Shown in pieces: positions 54,310 to 63,829 of a stretch of DNA of 64,000 nt. The stretch's first letter is position 1, and each line of letters starts with the position of its first letter. This DNA is from Persicitalea sp963716085 (GTDB taxonomy: Bacteria > Bacteroidota > Bacteroidia > Cytophagales > Spirosomataceae), in the NCBI GenBank assembly GCA_963716085.1, contig OY970288.1:1364001-1428000 (forward strand). The letters run 5' to 3'. The position numbers and the translations under genes are program-made. The notes below the pieces were generated by a model, which saw only the letters and a list, made by a program, of their open reading frames with translations, was not told the origin of the DNA and did no database searches.

Positions 54310-56061
54310 TCAATAACCCGGATTCTCGACTAAATTACTGTTGTTTGAAATACGGTCGATGGTAATGGGCAGGTAGTAGTGGCGCGGGCTGAACACCGGA
54401 TTTCGGCCGATCTCAAAGTCCGGAATCAACCGGAGCTGATACTTCCGCGTAGCGTAGTCAATAACGAACTCAACGCTACTGAACTTGACCGATAGGGCTT
54501 GCTCGGCGATGCGCCACCGCCGTACATCCCAGTAGCGGTTACCCTCGAAGGCCAGTTCTATCTTCCGCTCGTGGCGGATCTTGTCCCGATCTACCACACT
54601 GAGCAGCGGCATCCCCGCCCGCTCGCGGATTTCGTTGATAGAAGCCAGCGCCTCGGCGGGTTTATCCAGTTCGAAGGCCGCCTCGGCGTGGTTCAAAAGC
54701 ACTTCGGCGTAGCGGAAAACAATCCAATCCGTGGATGACTGACCAAAAGCCCCCTGCCTTGCGATGGACTCATCGAGGTATTTCAAGGCCTGAAAAGGCG
54801 TAGTTCCTTCGGCATTCATAGTGGCTCGTCCTCTGGCATTCAATTCCTTATAGTTGTTGCGGATGATGGTGCCGTCCTCGGTGCGGATCGCCCGATAGGT
54901 CTCCAAAGTATCGCCCAGCCATACGTCGCCCTGAGTGATAATGCTGCCGTGGAAGCGCGGGTCCTTTTTGCCAAACAACTCCTCGGCTGTCCACAGGTAC
55001 CCGTTGGCGATTTTGCTGCGGTCGATCACGCCGGAGCTGCCGTCCACATTCTCGTATTCCTCCACCATTTCCAGGTAGGCGGAAATTTGCCCCCCCAATC
55101 CCCAGGCGTTGTAGCCGGCGGGAGAGTTCACGTGATCCCACGAGTGCGACCTGCCGCCGGGTCCGCTGTAAATCTCGGAGAAAATCACCTCGGAATTGTT
55201 CTCGTCCAGAAAGATATTCTGGTAGTTCTTTGATTTATTGTCGGGCAGCCTGTTGTAAAGCGTGAATTTTCCGCCGTCCATGATGGCCTTCGACGCATCG
55301 TAAGACGTCTGCCAGTAGGCCTTCGCGCGGTCGGCTGGGATGCCCACCACGCCGTCGAGCTGCACCTTGCCCCACTGGGCGATGCTGGCCGCGTACATGG
55401 CCGCCCGGCTTTTGAGCGCCAGAGCCGCCGCCTGGCTGGGACGGCCTTTATCCCCTTGTCCGTGCGGCTGCAAATCGGGCATGAGGGCGTCGATTTCCGA
55501 GAGGATGAAATCGTACACGATGGCCTCGTTGTCCCGGCTTACGGCGAGTTCCTCACGCGGGGCATCGAGGGGTTGGGCCTCGGTTATCAGCGGCACCCCG
55601 CCGTACCTTTTCACCATATTGAAATAGGCATAAGCCCGGAGAAAGCGGATTTCGGCGATCTTTTGCTCTTTGGCGGCGGGTTCGAGGGCAGCCGTGGGCA
55701 TGCGCTCGAGGAAAACGTTCATCTTCCGCACGAGCGGATATCCCCACCACTGGTTGTATGAGGCCGTCGAACCCGTGTTGAGGATATTGACCCGCTTGCC
55801 GTTTTCCCAACCCGGCGCGGCTTCGTCGGCCATCGTAATAGTATAGGTGAAGTCGAACCAATTGCGGTTGCCGAGGTACTGCATGTCCCCGATAAAACCC
55901 ATGTCGCGGTACACGTCGGCCATGTAGGCGTCGATCAAGGCAGGATCCTCCCACAGTTGCAGGTCGGAAATAACGTCGAGCGGTTGCTTGTCCAGCACAT
56001 CGACGTTGCAAGAAGATACCCCCAAGAGGGAAGCAATTAATATATATAGGAGCTTTTTCAT
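54310..56061 (-). CDS. SusD/RagB family glycan-binding lipoprotein
   Basis: A 583-residue lipoprotein (lipobox LLGVSSC, Cys18). SusD features are VLDKQPLDVISDLQLWEDPA at the start, RFLRAYAYFNMVKRYGGVPL in the helical core, and the C-terminal IRHERKIELAFEGNRYWDVR with the ending LVENPGY. It is larger than the other two SusD proteins here, within the family range. It lies 31 bases after the broken SusC gene. If the SusC frameshifts are real, this protein has no working partner at this locus. Confidence 0.96.
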   Translation of the reverse strand: MKKLLYILIASLLGVSSCNVDVLDKQPLDVISDLQLWEDPALIDAYMADVYRDMGFIGDMQYLGNRNWFDFTYTITMADEAAPGWENGKRVNILNTGSTASYNQWWGYPLVRKMNVFLERMPTAALEPAAKEQKIAEIRFLRAYAYFNMVKRYGGVPLITEAQPLDAPREELAVSRDNEAIVYDFILSEIDALMPDLQPHGQGDKGRPSQAAALALKSRAAMYAASIAQWGKVQLDGVVGIPADRAKAYWQTSYDASKAIMDGGKFTLYNRLPDNKSKNYQNIFLDENNSEVIFSEIYSGPGGRSHSWDHVNSPAGYNAWGLGGQISAYLEMVEEYENVDGSSGVIDRSKIANGYLWTAEELFGKKDPRFHGSIITQGDVWLGDTLETYRAIRTEDGTIIRNNYKELNARGRATMNAEGTTPFQALKYLDESIARQGAFGQSSTDWIVFRYAEVLLNHAEAAFELDKPAEALASINEIRERAGMPLLSVVDRDKIRHERKIELAFEGNRYWDVRRWRIAEQALSVKFSSVEFVIDYATRKYQLRLIPDFEIGRNPVFSPRHYYLPITIDRISNNSNLVENPGY

Positions 56062-56092
56062 GTCAAATGGATATTTAAGGTTGTCTTTTGGA

Positions 56093-59000
56093 TCAAAAGG
56101 TCAAGGTCAGCCCGGCGGTGTAGGTTTTCTGCTGCGGATAGTAGCTGTTGGTAAAATCCGCCCCTCCAGTCGCTGTGCTGACTTCGGGATCGACGTTGAA
56201 TTTGTTCAGCCGACTCACCGTAAATAGGTTGAATCCGGCCAGGAAAACCCGGAGGCGCTGCACCCCTATCCGACTCATCCAGTCGGAGGGCAGACTGTAG
56301 CCGACGTTAAGGCTCTTGAGCCGCAGGTAGTCGGCCTTTTTCAACAAGAAGTCATTGAATCCTCCCCCCTGCGCAATCGAGCCGTTTCGGGGATAGAGCG
56401 CATCGGTGCTGGGGTTCTCCACATCGAAAGAGTTGTCGAAGATATTCTTGTTCAGGCGTTGGCGCAGGTTCACGTAATGGCCCGCCGCCCCCTGGAAGAA
56501 AATGGCGACGTCGAAATTCTGGTAGGTGACGTAGCCGTTCAACCCGAACATCCAGTGGGGCGTCTGCCCGTTGCCGATTTCCACGATGTCCTTATAGTCG
56601 ATGATCCCGTCGCCGTTGTTGTCGACGTACCGGATATCGCCGGGTCGAAGGGTAGAGTTATTCAGCCGGTCCTGATCAAAGGGCAGGCCGTCGATCTGTC
56701 CCTGCGTAGTGTATAGTCCGTCAGTCTGGTATCCAAACACGCGGTCAGTCCACTGGCCCGACCGTGTTTCTGTTCGGGCTACATCGGGGTCGACGTAATC
56801 GGGTTCATCGTAGAAATCCCACTTCGACCGCGACCAGGATACATTGCCACTCACATCATAGGTGAGTTTATCGGCCCGGCCTCTTGTACCCAGCCGCAGC
56901 TCAAATCCCCGGTCGGTTCTGCTGTTCAGGTTCTTCGAGCGGCAGGGCGGCACCAAAGGTGTTGGGCAGCGAGAGTACCCGAGTGCCGGGAATGCCTTCG
57001 CGCTGGCGGTAGAACACGTCCATGTCTCCGTAAAGCTTGGAATTGGCCAGCGTAAAATCCAGCCCAACGTTGTAGATCGTCAGCGTTTCCCAAGTGAGCT
57101 TGGGATTGGCCAACCCACGGGTCTCCAACCCCGGGTAAGGATTTCTGTCAAACACGTAGCCGCTGTTGAGGCGGTAGCCCGCCAGGTAGGCGAAGTTGGG
57201 AATGGAACCGCTATTCAGCCCGATACCATTGCCGCTAATCCGGCTGCCGTCGTCACCCAACTGGCTGTAGCTGGCGCGCAGTTTCAGCGTTTGCAGCCAG
57301 GGGGTAGTTTTCAGAAATCTTCTTCCGACAGTACCCAGCCCGCCGAGACACTCGGGAAGTATCCCCAACGGCTGTCGGTGGGGAACTTGGCGGAGGCATC
57401 GGCCCGTATTGTGGCCTCGAACAGATACTTGTTTTTGAAAATATAATTGAGACGACCGACGTACCCTTTCCGGCCCATTTCGGAGGCGCTGCCGTCGGCG
57501 TACTGGTTGTCCTGCGATCCGCCAAAGATGTACTCGATGGAGGGCGTCAGAAAGTCCCTCCGTGAGGCCCGACTATAATCACTGCTGTACGAAACCGACT
57601 CATGGAGTAGTAAAGCTGAGAACTGGTGATGCTGAGCAAAGGTGCGGTCGAAGTTCAGCGAGAGATTGTTGGTAATCACCCGGTCGCGCCCCCTGACCTC
57701 GAAGACCGATGCCTGGGGCTTCCAAACACCCTTCAAGGTATAGGTATCGGCAGTCGCGTTGTAGTCGTAATAGGGAATGGGGCGCTCGAAGGTTTTATCA
57801 AAGTTGTTGGCCTGGGCGTAGTTCGACATCACGCGTGCCGATAGCCCTGGTAGAAAAGGGAAGTCGTATTCGAGCGCGGCGTTGATTTGCGTGAGCTGGT
57901 TTTCCTGCAACCGGTACCCTACTTGCTCGTAATCACTCGACGCCAGGATGCTTCCACCCACGGGTTGACCCGCATCGGGAAGTTTGGTGCGGTCGGGGAA
58001 GAATGCTGCCACGGTGGGCCGCGAAAATTGCAAGTCTTGCCACAGCGCAGCGTCGTTTCCGCCCGCTTCCCGAGCGGGGAATTTCCGGTCTTCGTTGATA
58101 TTGGAGAAACCAATCTTCATCACCAGGTTGTCGGAGATGTTGGCGTCCACATTAGAACGGATGTTAAATCGTTTGAAGTTACCACCATTGCTACGCCAAA
58201 AAGTATTCTGGTCCAGGTAACCGATCAGGCCGTAATACTTGACCTTCTCGCTGCCGCCCCGGATCGAAACGTTATGCTGCTGTTGGGGGGCATAGGGCTT
58301 GACGACCACATCGTACCAGTTGGTACTGGGGAAATCGGGGTCGGTACCCTCGTAGTACTTCCGTACCTGCTCCGCCGAGAAGTTGATCTGTGATTCGGGC
58401 CGATCGCGGTTCAGGTCACTCTGCCGGTCCCACTCGGCGTATTCACCCGCATTGAGCAGGCTGGAAAAATTCGTGATCCGCTGCTGGGTGTAAGTACTGT
58501 TGAGCGTGATGGTCGGCTTCCCGGCCCGGCCGCGCTTGGTCGTCACGAGGATCACGCCGTTGCCCGCCCGCGAGCCGTACACGGCCGCTGACGCATCCTT
58601 AAGGATGGAAACTGATGCTATCTCATTAGGATCCAGGTTGTTGATTGGAGTCTCCACGCCATCCACAATTACCAGCGCATCGCCGAAGCCCCGGATGCTC
58701 AGATTAGCGGCATCGCGGCCCGGCGAACCGGAATTCTGCCTGGAAATAAGTCCAGGCAGGCGGCCCGCCAACAGGTTGGTCGTACTGGCCACGGGCGCGG
58801 CGGTTTCGATGGTCTTGCTGTCGACGGTGGCGACCGATCCCGTCAGATTGATTTTTTTGGTTGAACCGTAGCCTACCACGACTACCTCATCCATGACATT
58901 GTCATTGGTGTTCAGGACGATGCCGAAACTACTCTGGCTGCCAATTTGGATCTCTTTGGTTTCAAAACCTATGAAAGAGACAACCAGCACGGCATCGCTA

Positions 59001-59551
59001 TCCTCGATCACGAGGCTGAATCTGCCGCTCGCGTTGGTGGTGGTGCCCCGCGTGGTGCCCTTTATGGATACCGTGGCCCCCGCCAGCGGCTCGTCTGCCT
59101 CATCCAGCACGTTTCCCATGATCGTGCGGTCCACGACGGGCGGAGCGACCGCCGCACTACCCTCCGTGTTTTCGGAAGCCTCCGGACGAACTTCCACGGG
59201 CCGAAGTACGATCTGGCGACCGATCACCCGGTAGTTGATTCGGTACGGGATTAGCAGTTCATTTAACACCTCACCCAATTGCCGATCAGTGGCGCTTAAC
59301 GTCACGCGGGGGTTGTCACCCAACAACTTGGGTTGGTACATGAAGCTGACGCGGCCTGCCTTTTCCAATTTGTTCAGAACGGTTCGTAGCCGCTGGTTTT
59401 CGGCTTGCAGCGTCACCTTACGGTTCAGTATTTCCTGGGCCAGGGCGGGACGGGCGTAGGTCAGGCTACTCAAGCCCGCTGCTAGCAGTAGATGGAGGAG
59501 CGATAGGCGCATGAGTTTGAGGCAAGTGCTTCGGAATGAAAATTTTTTCAT
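56093..59551 (-). pseudogene. SusC/RagA receptor gene with two compensating frameshifts
   Basis: The first frame runs from ATG 59551 through signal peptide, STN (RKVTLQAENQRLRTVLNKLE), CPD (TIMGNVLDEADEPLAGATVS), plug (DEVVVVGYGSTKKINLTGSV) and half of the barrel, then stops right after GWVLSEEDF near 57311. The family sequence continues one base out of phase (LKTTPWLQTLKLRASYSQLG) until about 56940, where an extra base restores the original frame (NLNSRTDRGFELRLG), ending with YTAGLTLTF. Translated as is, it gives a truncated receptor of about 746 residues without a full barrel. Either the locus is decaying or two indel errors exist in the assembly. It follows sigma and FecR genes and precedes SusD. 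Confidence 0.85.
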
Positions 59552-59645
59552 AATTTTAAAGGTTTTTTGTTTGGGATATAAACCGACAGAAGACAACCGA
59601 CTTTCGCGCAGGAATACCACAGAGAGCGAAAGTTCAGAGCAAATC

Positions 59646-59683
59646 GAAGCCGTGAGCGTGCCAGCGCACACGGCTTCTTTTTT
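59646..59683. other. Hairpin with T tract between fecR and susC (minus-strand locus)
   Basis: GAAGCCGTG (59646-59654) pairs with CACGGCTTC (59669-59677), followed on the plus strand by six T. The genes here run on the minus strand, so the T tract is on the wrong side for a normal terminator. The position is equivalent to the hairpin at 18227-18260 in the other sigma/FecR/SusC set. Confidence 0.55.
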
Positions 59684-59735
59684 CAATAAGGTGTTATTTT
59701 ACCATAGGCTATTTTATTGATTTTTAAAGCTTTAT

Positions 59736-60878
59736 TTATTTACAACCCGAGCCAGTCACGATGATTTGGGCGTCTATCGTTTCGTAGGTAGCCCCAATAC
59801 TGGCGCAAATCAGTTTGATCTTGTCCTGTAAAGTTTCATCGGTAAACTTGGCCGTCAGCAGGCAGTCTTTCATGTCCAGTTCATTGTAGATAATCGTGAT
59901 CGAATAGCCCGCTTCCAGTTGATCCAGAATACGGCTGACGGGTACTTCTTCAAACACAGTCTGGGTAGGGAGTTTTTCGGGATGGATTACCGCCTGCTGC
60001 GCCACGATGGTCTTGAGCAGGCGGTTGCTTTCGGGACGGTAGGTAGCTTGTTGGTTGGCCGTCAGCACGATGCCGTCGTCCAATTTCTCAAACACCGCGT
60101 TATCATCCCGGGCGGTAGTGGTTGCGCTTTTGTCCGGGGCAAAGACGGACACCCGTCCGCTACGCACCGCTACGGTGATGTCCGTTTCATCCTCGTAGGC
60201 TTTAACCGTAAAGCTGGTTCCCAGTACCTTGGTGACTATGCCATTGGCGTACACCAAAAACGGGCGGGCCGGATTGCGCCCGACTTCGAAGAAAGCCTCG
60301 CCAGTCAAGTACACCACGCGTCTCGCCTTATCGGCCGAGGGAATATCGTAACTAAGGCGGCCCTTGGGGGCCAGCGTGACATAACTGCTGTCGGGTAGCA
60401 ATACTTTCCTGGGAGCGGCGGTCGTATTCACCACCTCCCGGAAACTAGGTTTGCCTCGTTCTATGACCCGCTGGTAAGTCAGCACTTCCGGAGTTGCTGC
60501 TTCCCCCGGCCAGAAAGCGTACCAACCAGCCAACAAAGCCAGAACAAGCCCAGTGGCTACCAGCCAGGTCGCCCGGAGGCGGGTGGGACTTTGCGTTGGC
60601 GGGCCGGAGTTCTCCAGGAATTGGTTTCGATTTTCGAGGGCCGCGACCGTGGCCTGAATCCTGCTTTCGAGTTCGGCGTCCGTGATGTCGTTGAAACCCA
60701 ACCGAATTCCTTCCAACAGATCTTTGGCCGTTTCCACATCCGCCGCGCGGTCGGGATGAGTCGCGAGCCACTCTTGCCAAAAGAGCGTCGCGGAAGGATC
60801 CTCATCCAGCACCCACGACCGGAAGTGCGGGTTCTGCATGAATTCCGGGATTGAAAAATTTTGGTAAGCGTCGTCCAT
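59736..60878 (-). CDS. FecR-family anti-sigma factor
   Basis: A 380-residue inner-membrane protein. The cytoplasmic part is about 100 residues long (WLATHPDRAADVETAKDLLE), followed by one helix (TWLVATGLVLALLAGWYAFW), the FecR domain (VLLPDSSYVTLAPKGRLSYD; GEAFFEVGRNPARPFLVY) and C-terminal DUF4974 (FEEVPVSRILDQLEAGYSIT). It lies between its sigma gene (120 bases upstream) and the SusC gene (184 bases downstream). It should hold the sigma factor inactive until the SusC STN domain signals; with SusC broken, the signal chain may be lost. Confidence 0.94.
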   Translation of the reverse strand: MDDAYQNFSIPEFMQNPHFRSWVLDEDPSATLFWQEWLATHPDRAADVETAKDLLEGIRLGFNDITDAELESRIQATVAALENRNQFLENSGPPTQSPTRLRATWLVATGLVLALLAGWYAFWPGEAATPEVLTYQRVIERGKPSFREVVNTTAAPRKVLLPDSSYVTLAPKGRLSYDIPSADKARRVVYLTGEAFFEVGRNPARPFLVYANGIVTKVLGTSFTVKAYEDETDITVAVRSGRVSVFAPDKSATTTARDDNAVFEKLDDGIVLTANQQATYRPESNRLLKTIVAQQAVIHPEKLPTQTVFEEVPVSRILDQLEAGYSITIIYNELDMKDCLLTAKFTDETLQDKIKLICASIGATYETIDAQIIVTGSGCK

Positions 60879-60998
60879 TGCCGTTGCGCGGGGAGTGGTG
60901 TACGCTTAAGGGCAACTCGAAGTGGAACGATACTGTATGATTTCTAAAAAAAATGATTTTTCCAGAAATAATTTGCAGGAAATAGGGAAATGGTAGAC

Positions 60999-61613
60999 TC
61001 AGCTTTGTAAGAAGTACCACAAGAAACCAATCATGAGGGAAGCTCCGAATTTGGCTTGCCAGCGTTGACGCAGGTGTTGCAAGCCGGAGTGCAGCAAGTT
61101 GGCGACGGACTGCCGACGGATGGACATCATTTCGGCGATTTCCTGGTTACTGAGGTTCTGATAATATTTCAGAAACAAAGCTTCCTGCTCACGCGACGAA
61201 AGCGTACCGAGCAGATGCTTCACGCGCGAACTGGTCAACCGATCGCCTTCGCGATCGATCAAAAGCTGTTCAAAGGAGGGTGAACTGCTGGTTTCGGTCG
61301 GAATCTTCGTTTCGGGTTGAAATCGCTTCTTGTTTTTAAATTCCTTAATCAAAAGATTTCGGTAAGCACGAAGCAGATAGAAGGAAACACTGCTGACATT
61401 CGGATTTAGATTCGCCCGGTTGTCCCAAAGCGTGAGAAAGAGTTCTTGAATACCATCGTGCAGCAGATCACGATACTCCGTCAGGCGACGCCCGTAATTG
61501 AAAAGCGTCCGATAGTGTGTTTCCAATAGCCGCGACCAGGCCACGATGTCCCCTCGTAGGAAATCACGCCAAAGTACCGCCGTTTCTTCGTTATTTATCG
61601 TCTCATTGTCCAT
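60999..61613 (-). CDS. ECF-type RNA polymerase sigma factor of the minus-strand FecR/SusC set
   Basis: A 204-residue sigma-70 family protein. Region 2 is at about residues 20-90 (LLHDGIQELFLTLWDNRANL) and region 4 at about 130-185 (LSSREQEALFLKYYQNLSNQ; SIRRQSVANLLHSGLQHLRQ). It is related to the orphan sigma factor at 15468 (both have the EAVFFKYYQ/EALFLKYYQ block), more than to the one at 16191. It is followed by FecR and SusC in the standard order. Confidence 0.93.
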   Translation of the reverse strand: MDNETINNEETAVLWRDFLRGDIVAWSRLLETHYRTLFNYGRRLTEYRDLLHDGIQELFLTLWDNRANLNPNVSSVSFYLLRAYRNLLIKEFKNKKRFQPETKIPTETSSSPSFEQLLIDREGDRLTSSRVKHLLGTLSSREQEALFLKYYQNLSNQEIAEMMSIRRQSVANLLHSGLQHLRQRWQAKFGASLMIGFLWYFLQS

Positions 61614-61623
61614 ATGATAAACC

Positions 61624-61631
61624 CAAAAATA
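61624..61631 (-). promoter_or_regulatory. Possible -7 box of the minus-strand sigma gene
   Basis: On the minus strand this reads TATTTTTG, a full match to TAnnTTTG, ending 11 bases before the ATG. The transcript would be almost leaderless. No -33 element is seen at the usual distance. Confidence 0.35.
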
Positions 61632-61753
61632 CCCACTGCATGAGCATTCTTTGTAAAATATGGTTTTTTTTGGAAAAAAGCCAAGATTGCGAAGAGGTTA
61701 CGGATTTTTCTGTGTAGAAAGAATTATATGACTTTCGCTTCGGCTGAGAAAAA

Positions 61754-61878
61754 TGTGCCGCCAGGCACAGGACGTGGGTAGAAGAAGCCGGTTCGTTAGT
61801 GGGTCATGTCCCGTACGGGACATAATAATCGACTAGGAAAGCACTTTTCTACCCACATTTGATCCCTAACGGGATCGC
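61754..61878. repeat. Modular hairpin element, copy B
   Basis: The left hairpin is TGTGCC-GCCA-GGCACA, then GTGGGTAGAAG. The centre is GTCCCGTACGGGAC (61808-61821). The right side is TTTTCTACCCACATTT with hairpin GATCCCTAACGGGATC. The end modules are in the opposite order to copy A. It lies about 130 bases before the DUF1080 gene; the rest of the 400-base gap shows no gene. Confidence 0.9.
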
Positions 61879-62011
61879 ATTCAAGACGACAAGCGAAAGT
61901 CCTGAATTAATTCAAAAAGCCTCTTAGTCGCCTAAAAAAAATCCAAAGTTAGGCTACGTGATCTTGGAGACGCCAGAAGGCTGTCATTTTATATTTAATT
62001 CTACTATTTAT

Positions 62012-62713
62012 ATGAAAACCAACACAGTTGTACAAACGATCAACTTTATCACGCTTGTTTGCCTGTTCTCATGTCCGGTATTCTCGCAAAAACCGGGTGA
62101 GTGGCGGAAGCTATTCGACGGAAAAACCACCCAGGGCTGGCATTCCAATCACCAGGACTTCGTCAAGGGCTGGGAGGTAGTGGATGGCAACCTGATGTCC
62201 CACGGCCGGAGCGGTGATCTGGTCACCGATGAGGAGTTCGGAAACTTTGAATTAACATTCGAGTTCAAAATCCCGCCGGAAGGCAACAGCGGCGTCATTT
62301 ACAAAGTGATCGAAATAGAAAAACAGGTGTCGTTTTACTCCGGGCCGGAGTACCAGATCATCGACGATGAGAACTACCCGCCCGACACCATCGACGGGGT
62401 CGTGGTGTACCTCCGAGACAACCAGAAGACGGCCGCCAACTACGATATGCACGCCCCAACTCAGCAAGTTTCAAAGCCCGCCGGACAGTGGAACACAGGG
62501 CAGATTATCGTCAGGGACAACCACGTGGAGCACTGGCTCAATGGCGTCAAAGTGGTGGACTATGAATACGGCTCCGAGGCCTGGAAAGCGCAACTCGCCA
62601 AAAGCAAATTCACCGAATGGCCCTACGCCGAAGCTCACCACAAAGGAAAAATTGCCTTGCAGGATCACCGGGAGGAGGTGTGGTACCGCAATATCAGGAT
62701 TCGTACTTTTTAA
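62012..62713 (+). CDS. DUF1080 protein (3-keto-disaccharide hydrolase family), secreted
   Basis: A 233-residue exported protein (signal peptide about residues 1-28). The concanavalin-like DUF1080 fold is recognised from WRKLFDGKTTQGWHSNHQDF, WEVVDGNLMSHGRSGDLVTD, FEFKIPPEGNSGVIYKV and GPEYQIIDDENYPPD, with the strand end HREEVWYRNIRIR. Some members hydrolyse 3-keto-glucosides made by oxidoreductases. The start at 62012 precedes the signal peptide; the longer reading adds 18 non-signal residues. It converges with a sugar 3-epimerase-like gene, which suggests a joint role in an oxidised-sugar route. Confidence 0.92.
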   Translation: MKTNTVVQTINFITLVCLFSCPVFSQKPGEWRKLFDGKTTQGWHSNHQDFVKGWEVVDGNLMSHGRSGDLVTDEEFGNFELTFEFKIPPEGNSGVIYKVIEIEKQVSFYSGPEYQIIDDENYPPDTIDGVVVYLRDNQKTAANYDMHAPTQQVSKPAGQWNTGQIIVRDNHVEHWLNGVKVVDYEYGSEAWKAQLAKSKFTEWPYAEAHHKGKIALQDHREEVWYRNIRIRTF

Positions 62714-62784
62714 ATCCCCTTGGCGATGCTTGCCCGGAAGGTTCGTCGGTATCGATGTTGTTCGAGCTTCCGGACGGAGTCCTT

Positions 62785-63630
62785 CTAGCTCGACAGACCT
62801 TCCTTGATAAACCGGTACCCTCCTTTGTAAATCGCCTCGAACGGCGAGAAATCGCGCCAGACGTTGATGGCGTTGGCAAAGTCGGGCTGGGCGGTGCAGA
62901 AGGCTTCGATGGTTACCCATCCCTGGTAGTCGATTTCCCGCAAAGTACCAAACACCTCTTCCCAGTGCACCTGCCCGCTGCCGGGGGCACCCCGGTCGTT
63001 TTCGCTGACGTGGAAATGCTTCAGTTGCGGGGCAATGAGGCGGATGGCGTCGGCCTGGCTTTTCTCTTCCAGGTTGGCGTGGTGGGTGTCGTACATGGCC
63101 CCGAGGTTGGGGTGGTCCACGGCGGTGACCAGGGTACTCAGGTCGGCCATGGTGTTGTACATATAGCACTCGAAGCGGTTGACGGCCTCGGGCGTCAGGA
63201 CGACGCCCGTCCCCTCGGCGTGTTCTGCGGCGGCTCTGAGTACTTCGGCGCACCGTTGTTTTTCGTCGGAGGTGGGAGCTTGCCGCGTGAAATGCCCGAA
63301 TCCCGAGTGGAAAGGCCCGCAAATGATGTCCACGTGGGCCGCCGCGCCCGCGTCGATCAACCATTTCAGGCGGTCGAGTCCGGCCTGCCGTAGCTTTTTA
63401 TCGGGGCTGACGATGTTTTCTTCCGGCGTCAGGGTGGCGGCGGCGGTCACGCCCATACCCATGTCCGCCAGGTGCTTGCCGAGTCGGGTGTAGTGGGCCA
63501 GGTCGCCCTGATTGATGAATATTTCGATGCCGTCGTAACCGATTTCTTTTAACTCTTCGATCACGCCGTAATGCTCCTCAGTGACGTGGGTCGTCCAGAG
63601 AAACATATTCATGCCGATTTTTGGGTTCAT
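62785..63630 (-). CDS. Sugar isomerase/epimerase of the D-tagatose 3-epimerase type
   Basis: A 281-residue TIM-barrel protein (AP endonuclease 2 superfamily). Metal ligands follow the tagatose/psicose 3-epimerase pattern with matching spacing: Glu148 (LTPEAVNRFE), Asp181 (MYDTHHANLEE), His207 (FHVSENDRG) and Glu242 (TIEAFC); His184 and Arg213 match the substrate residues. It would invert C3 of a keto sugar; the exact sugar is open. No signal peptide, so cytoplasmic. ATG 63630 (MNPKIGMNMFLW) starts directly at the first strand; an ATG 11 codons earlier is less likely. A copy of the modular hairpin element lies 74 bases upstream. Confidence 0.9.
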   Translation of the reverse strand: MNPKIGMNMFLWTTHVTEEHYGVIEELKEIGYDGIEIFINQGDLAHYTRLGKHLADMGMGVTAAATLTPEENIVSPDKKLRQAGLDRLKWLIDAGAAAHVDIICGPFHSGFGHFTRQAPTSDEKQRCAEVLRAAAEHAEGTGVVLTPEAVNRFECYMYNTMADLSTLVTAVDHPNLGAMYDTHHANLEEKSQADAIRLIAPQLKHFHVSENDRGAPGSGQVHWEEVFGTLREIDYQGWVTIEAFCTAQPDFANAINVWRDFSPFEAIYKGGYRFIKEGLSS

Positions 63631-63703
63631 GGTTTTTGGAAATTTAATATGGGGAGAAGGCAATTTTCTGAGAAACTACAGGCTTTTTGCTAGGTCCCGA
63701 AAC

Positions 63704-63829
63704 GCGATCCCGTTAGGGATCAAATGTGGGTAGAAAAGACAAAACTATCACCACATCCCGTCCCGTACGGGACGGAACACGCCACGTTAAGAGCATTTTC
63801 TACCCACATTTGATCCCTAATGGGATTGC
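63704..63829. repeat. Modular hairpin element, copy C
   Basis: Both ends carry the GATCCC-type hairpin (left GATCCCGTTAGGGATC, right GATCCCTAATGGGATT), with GTGGGTAGAAAA and TTTTCTACCCAC inside and the central palindrome GTCCCGTACGGGAC at 63760-63773. The two halves are nearly perfect inverted repeats. Confidence 0.92.
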
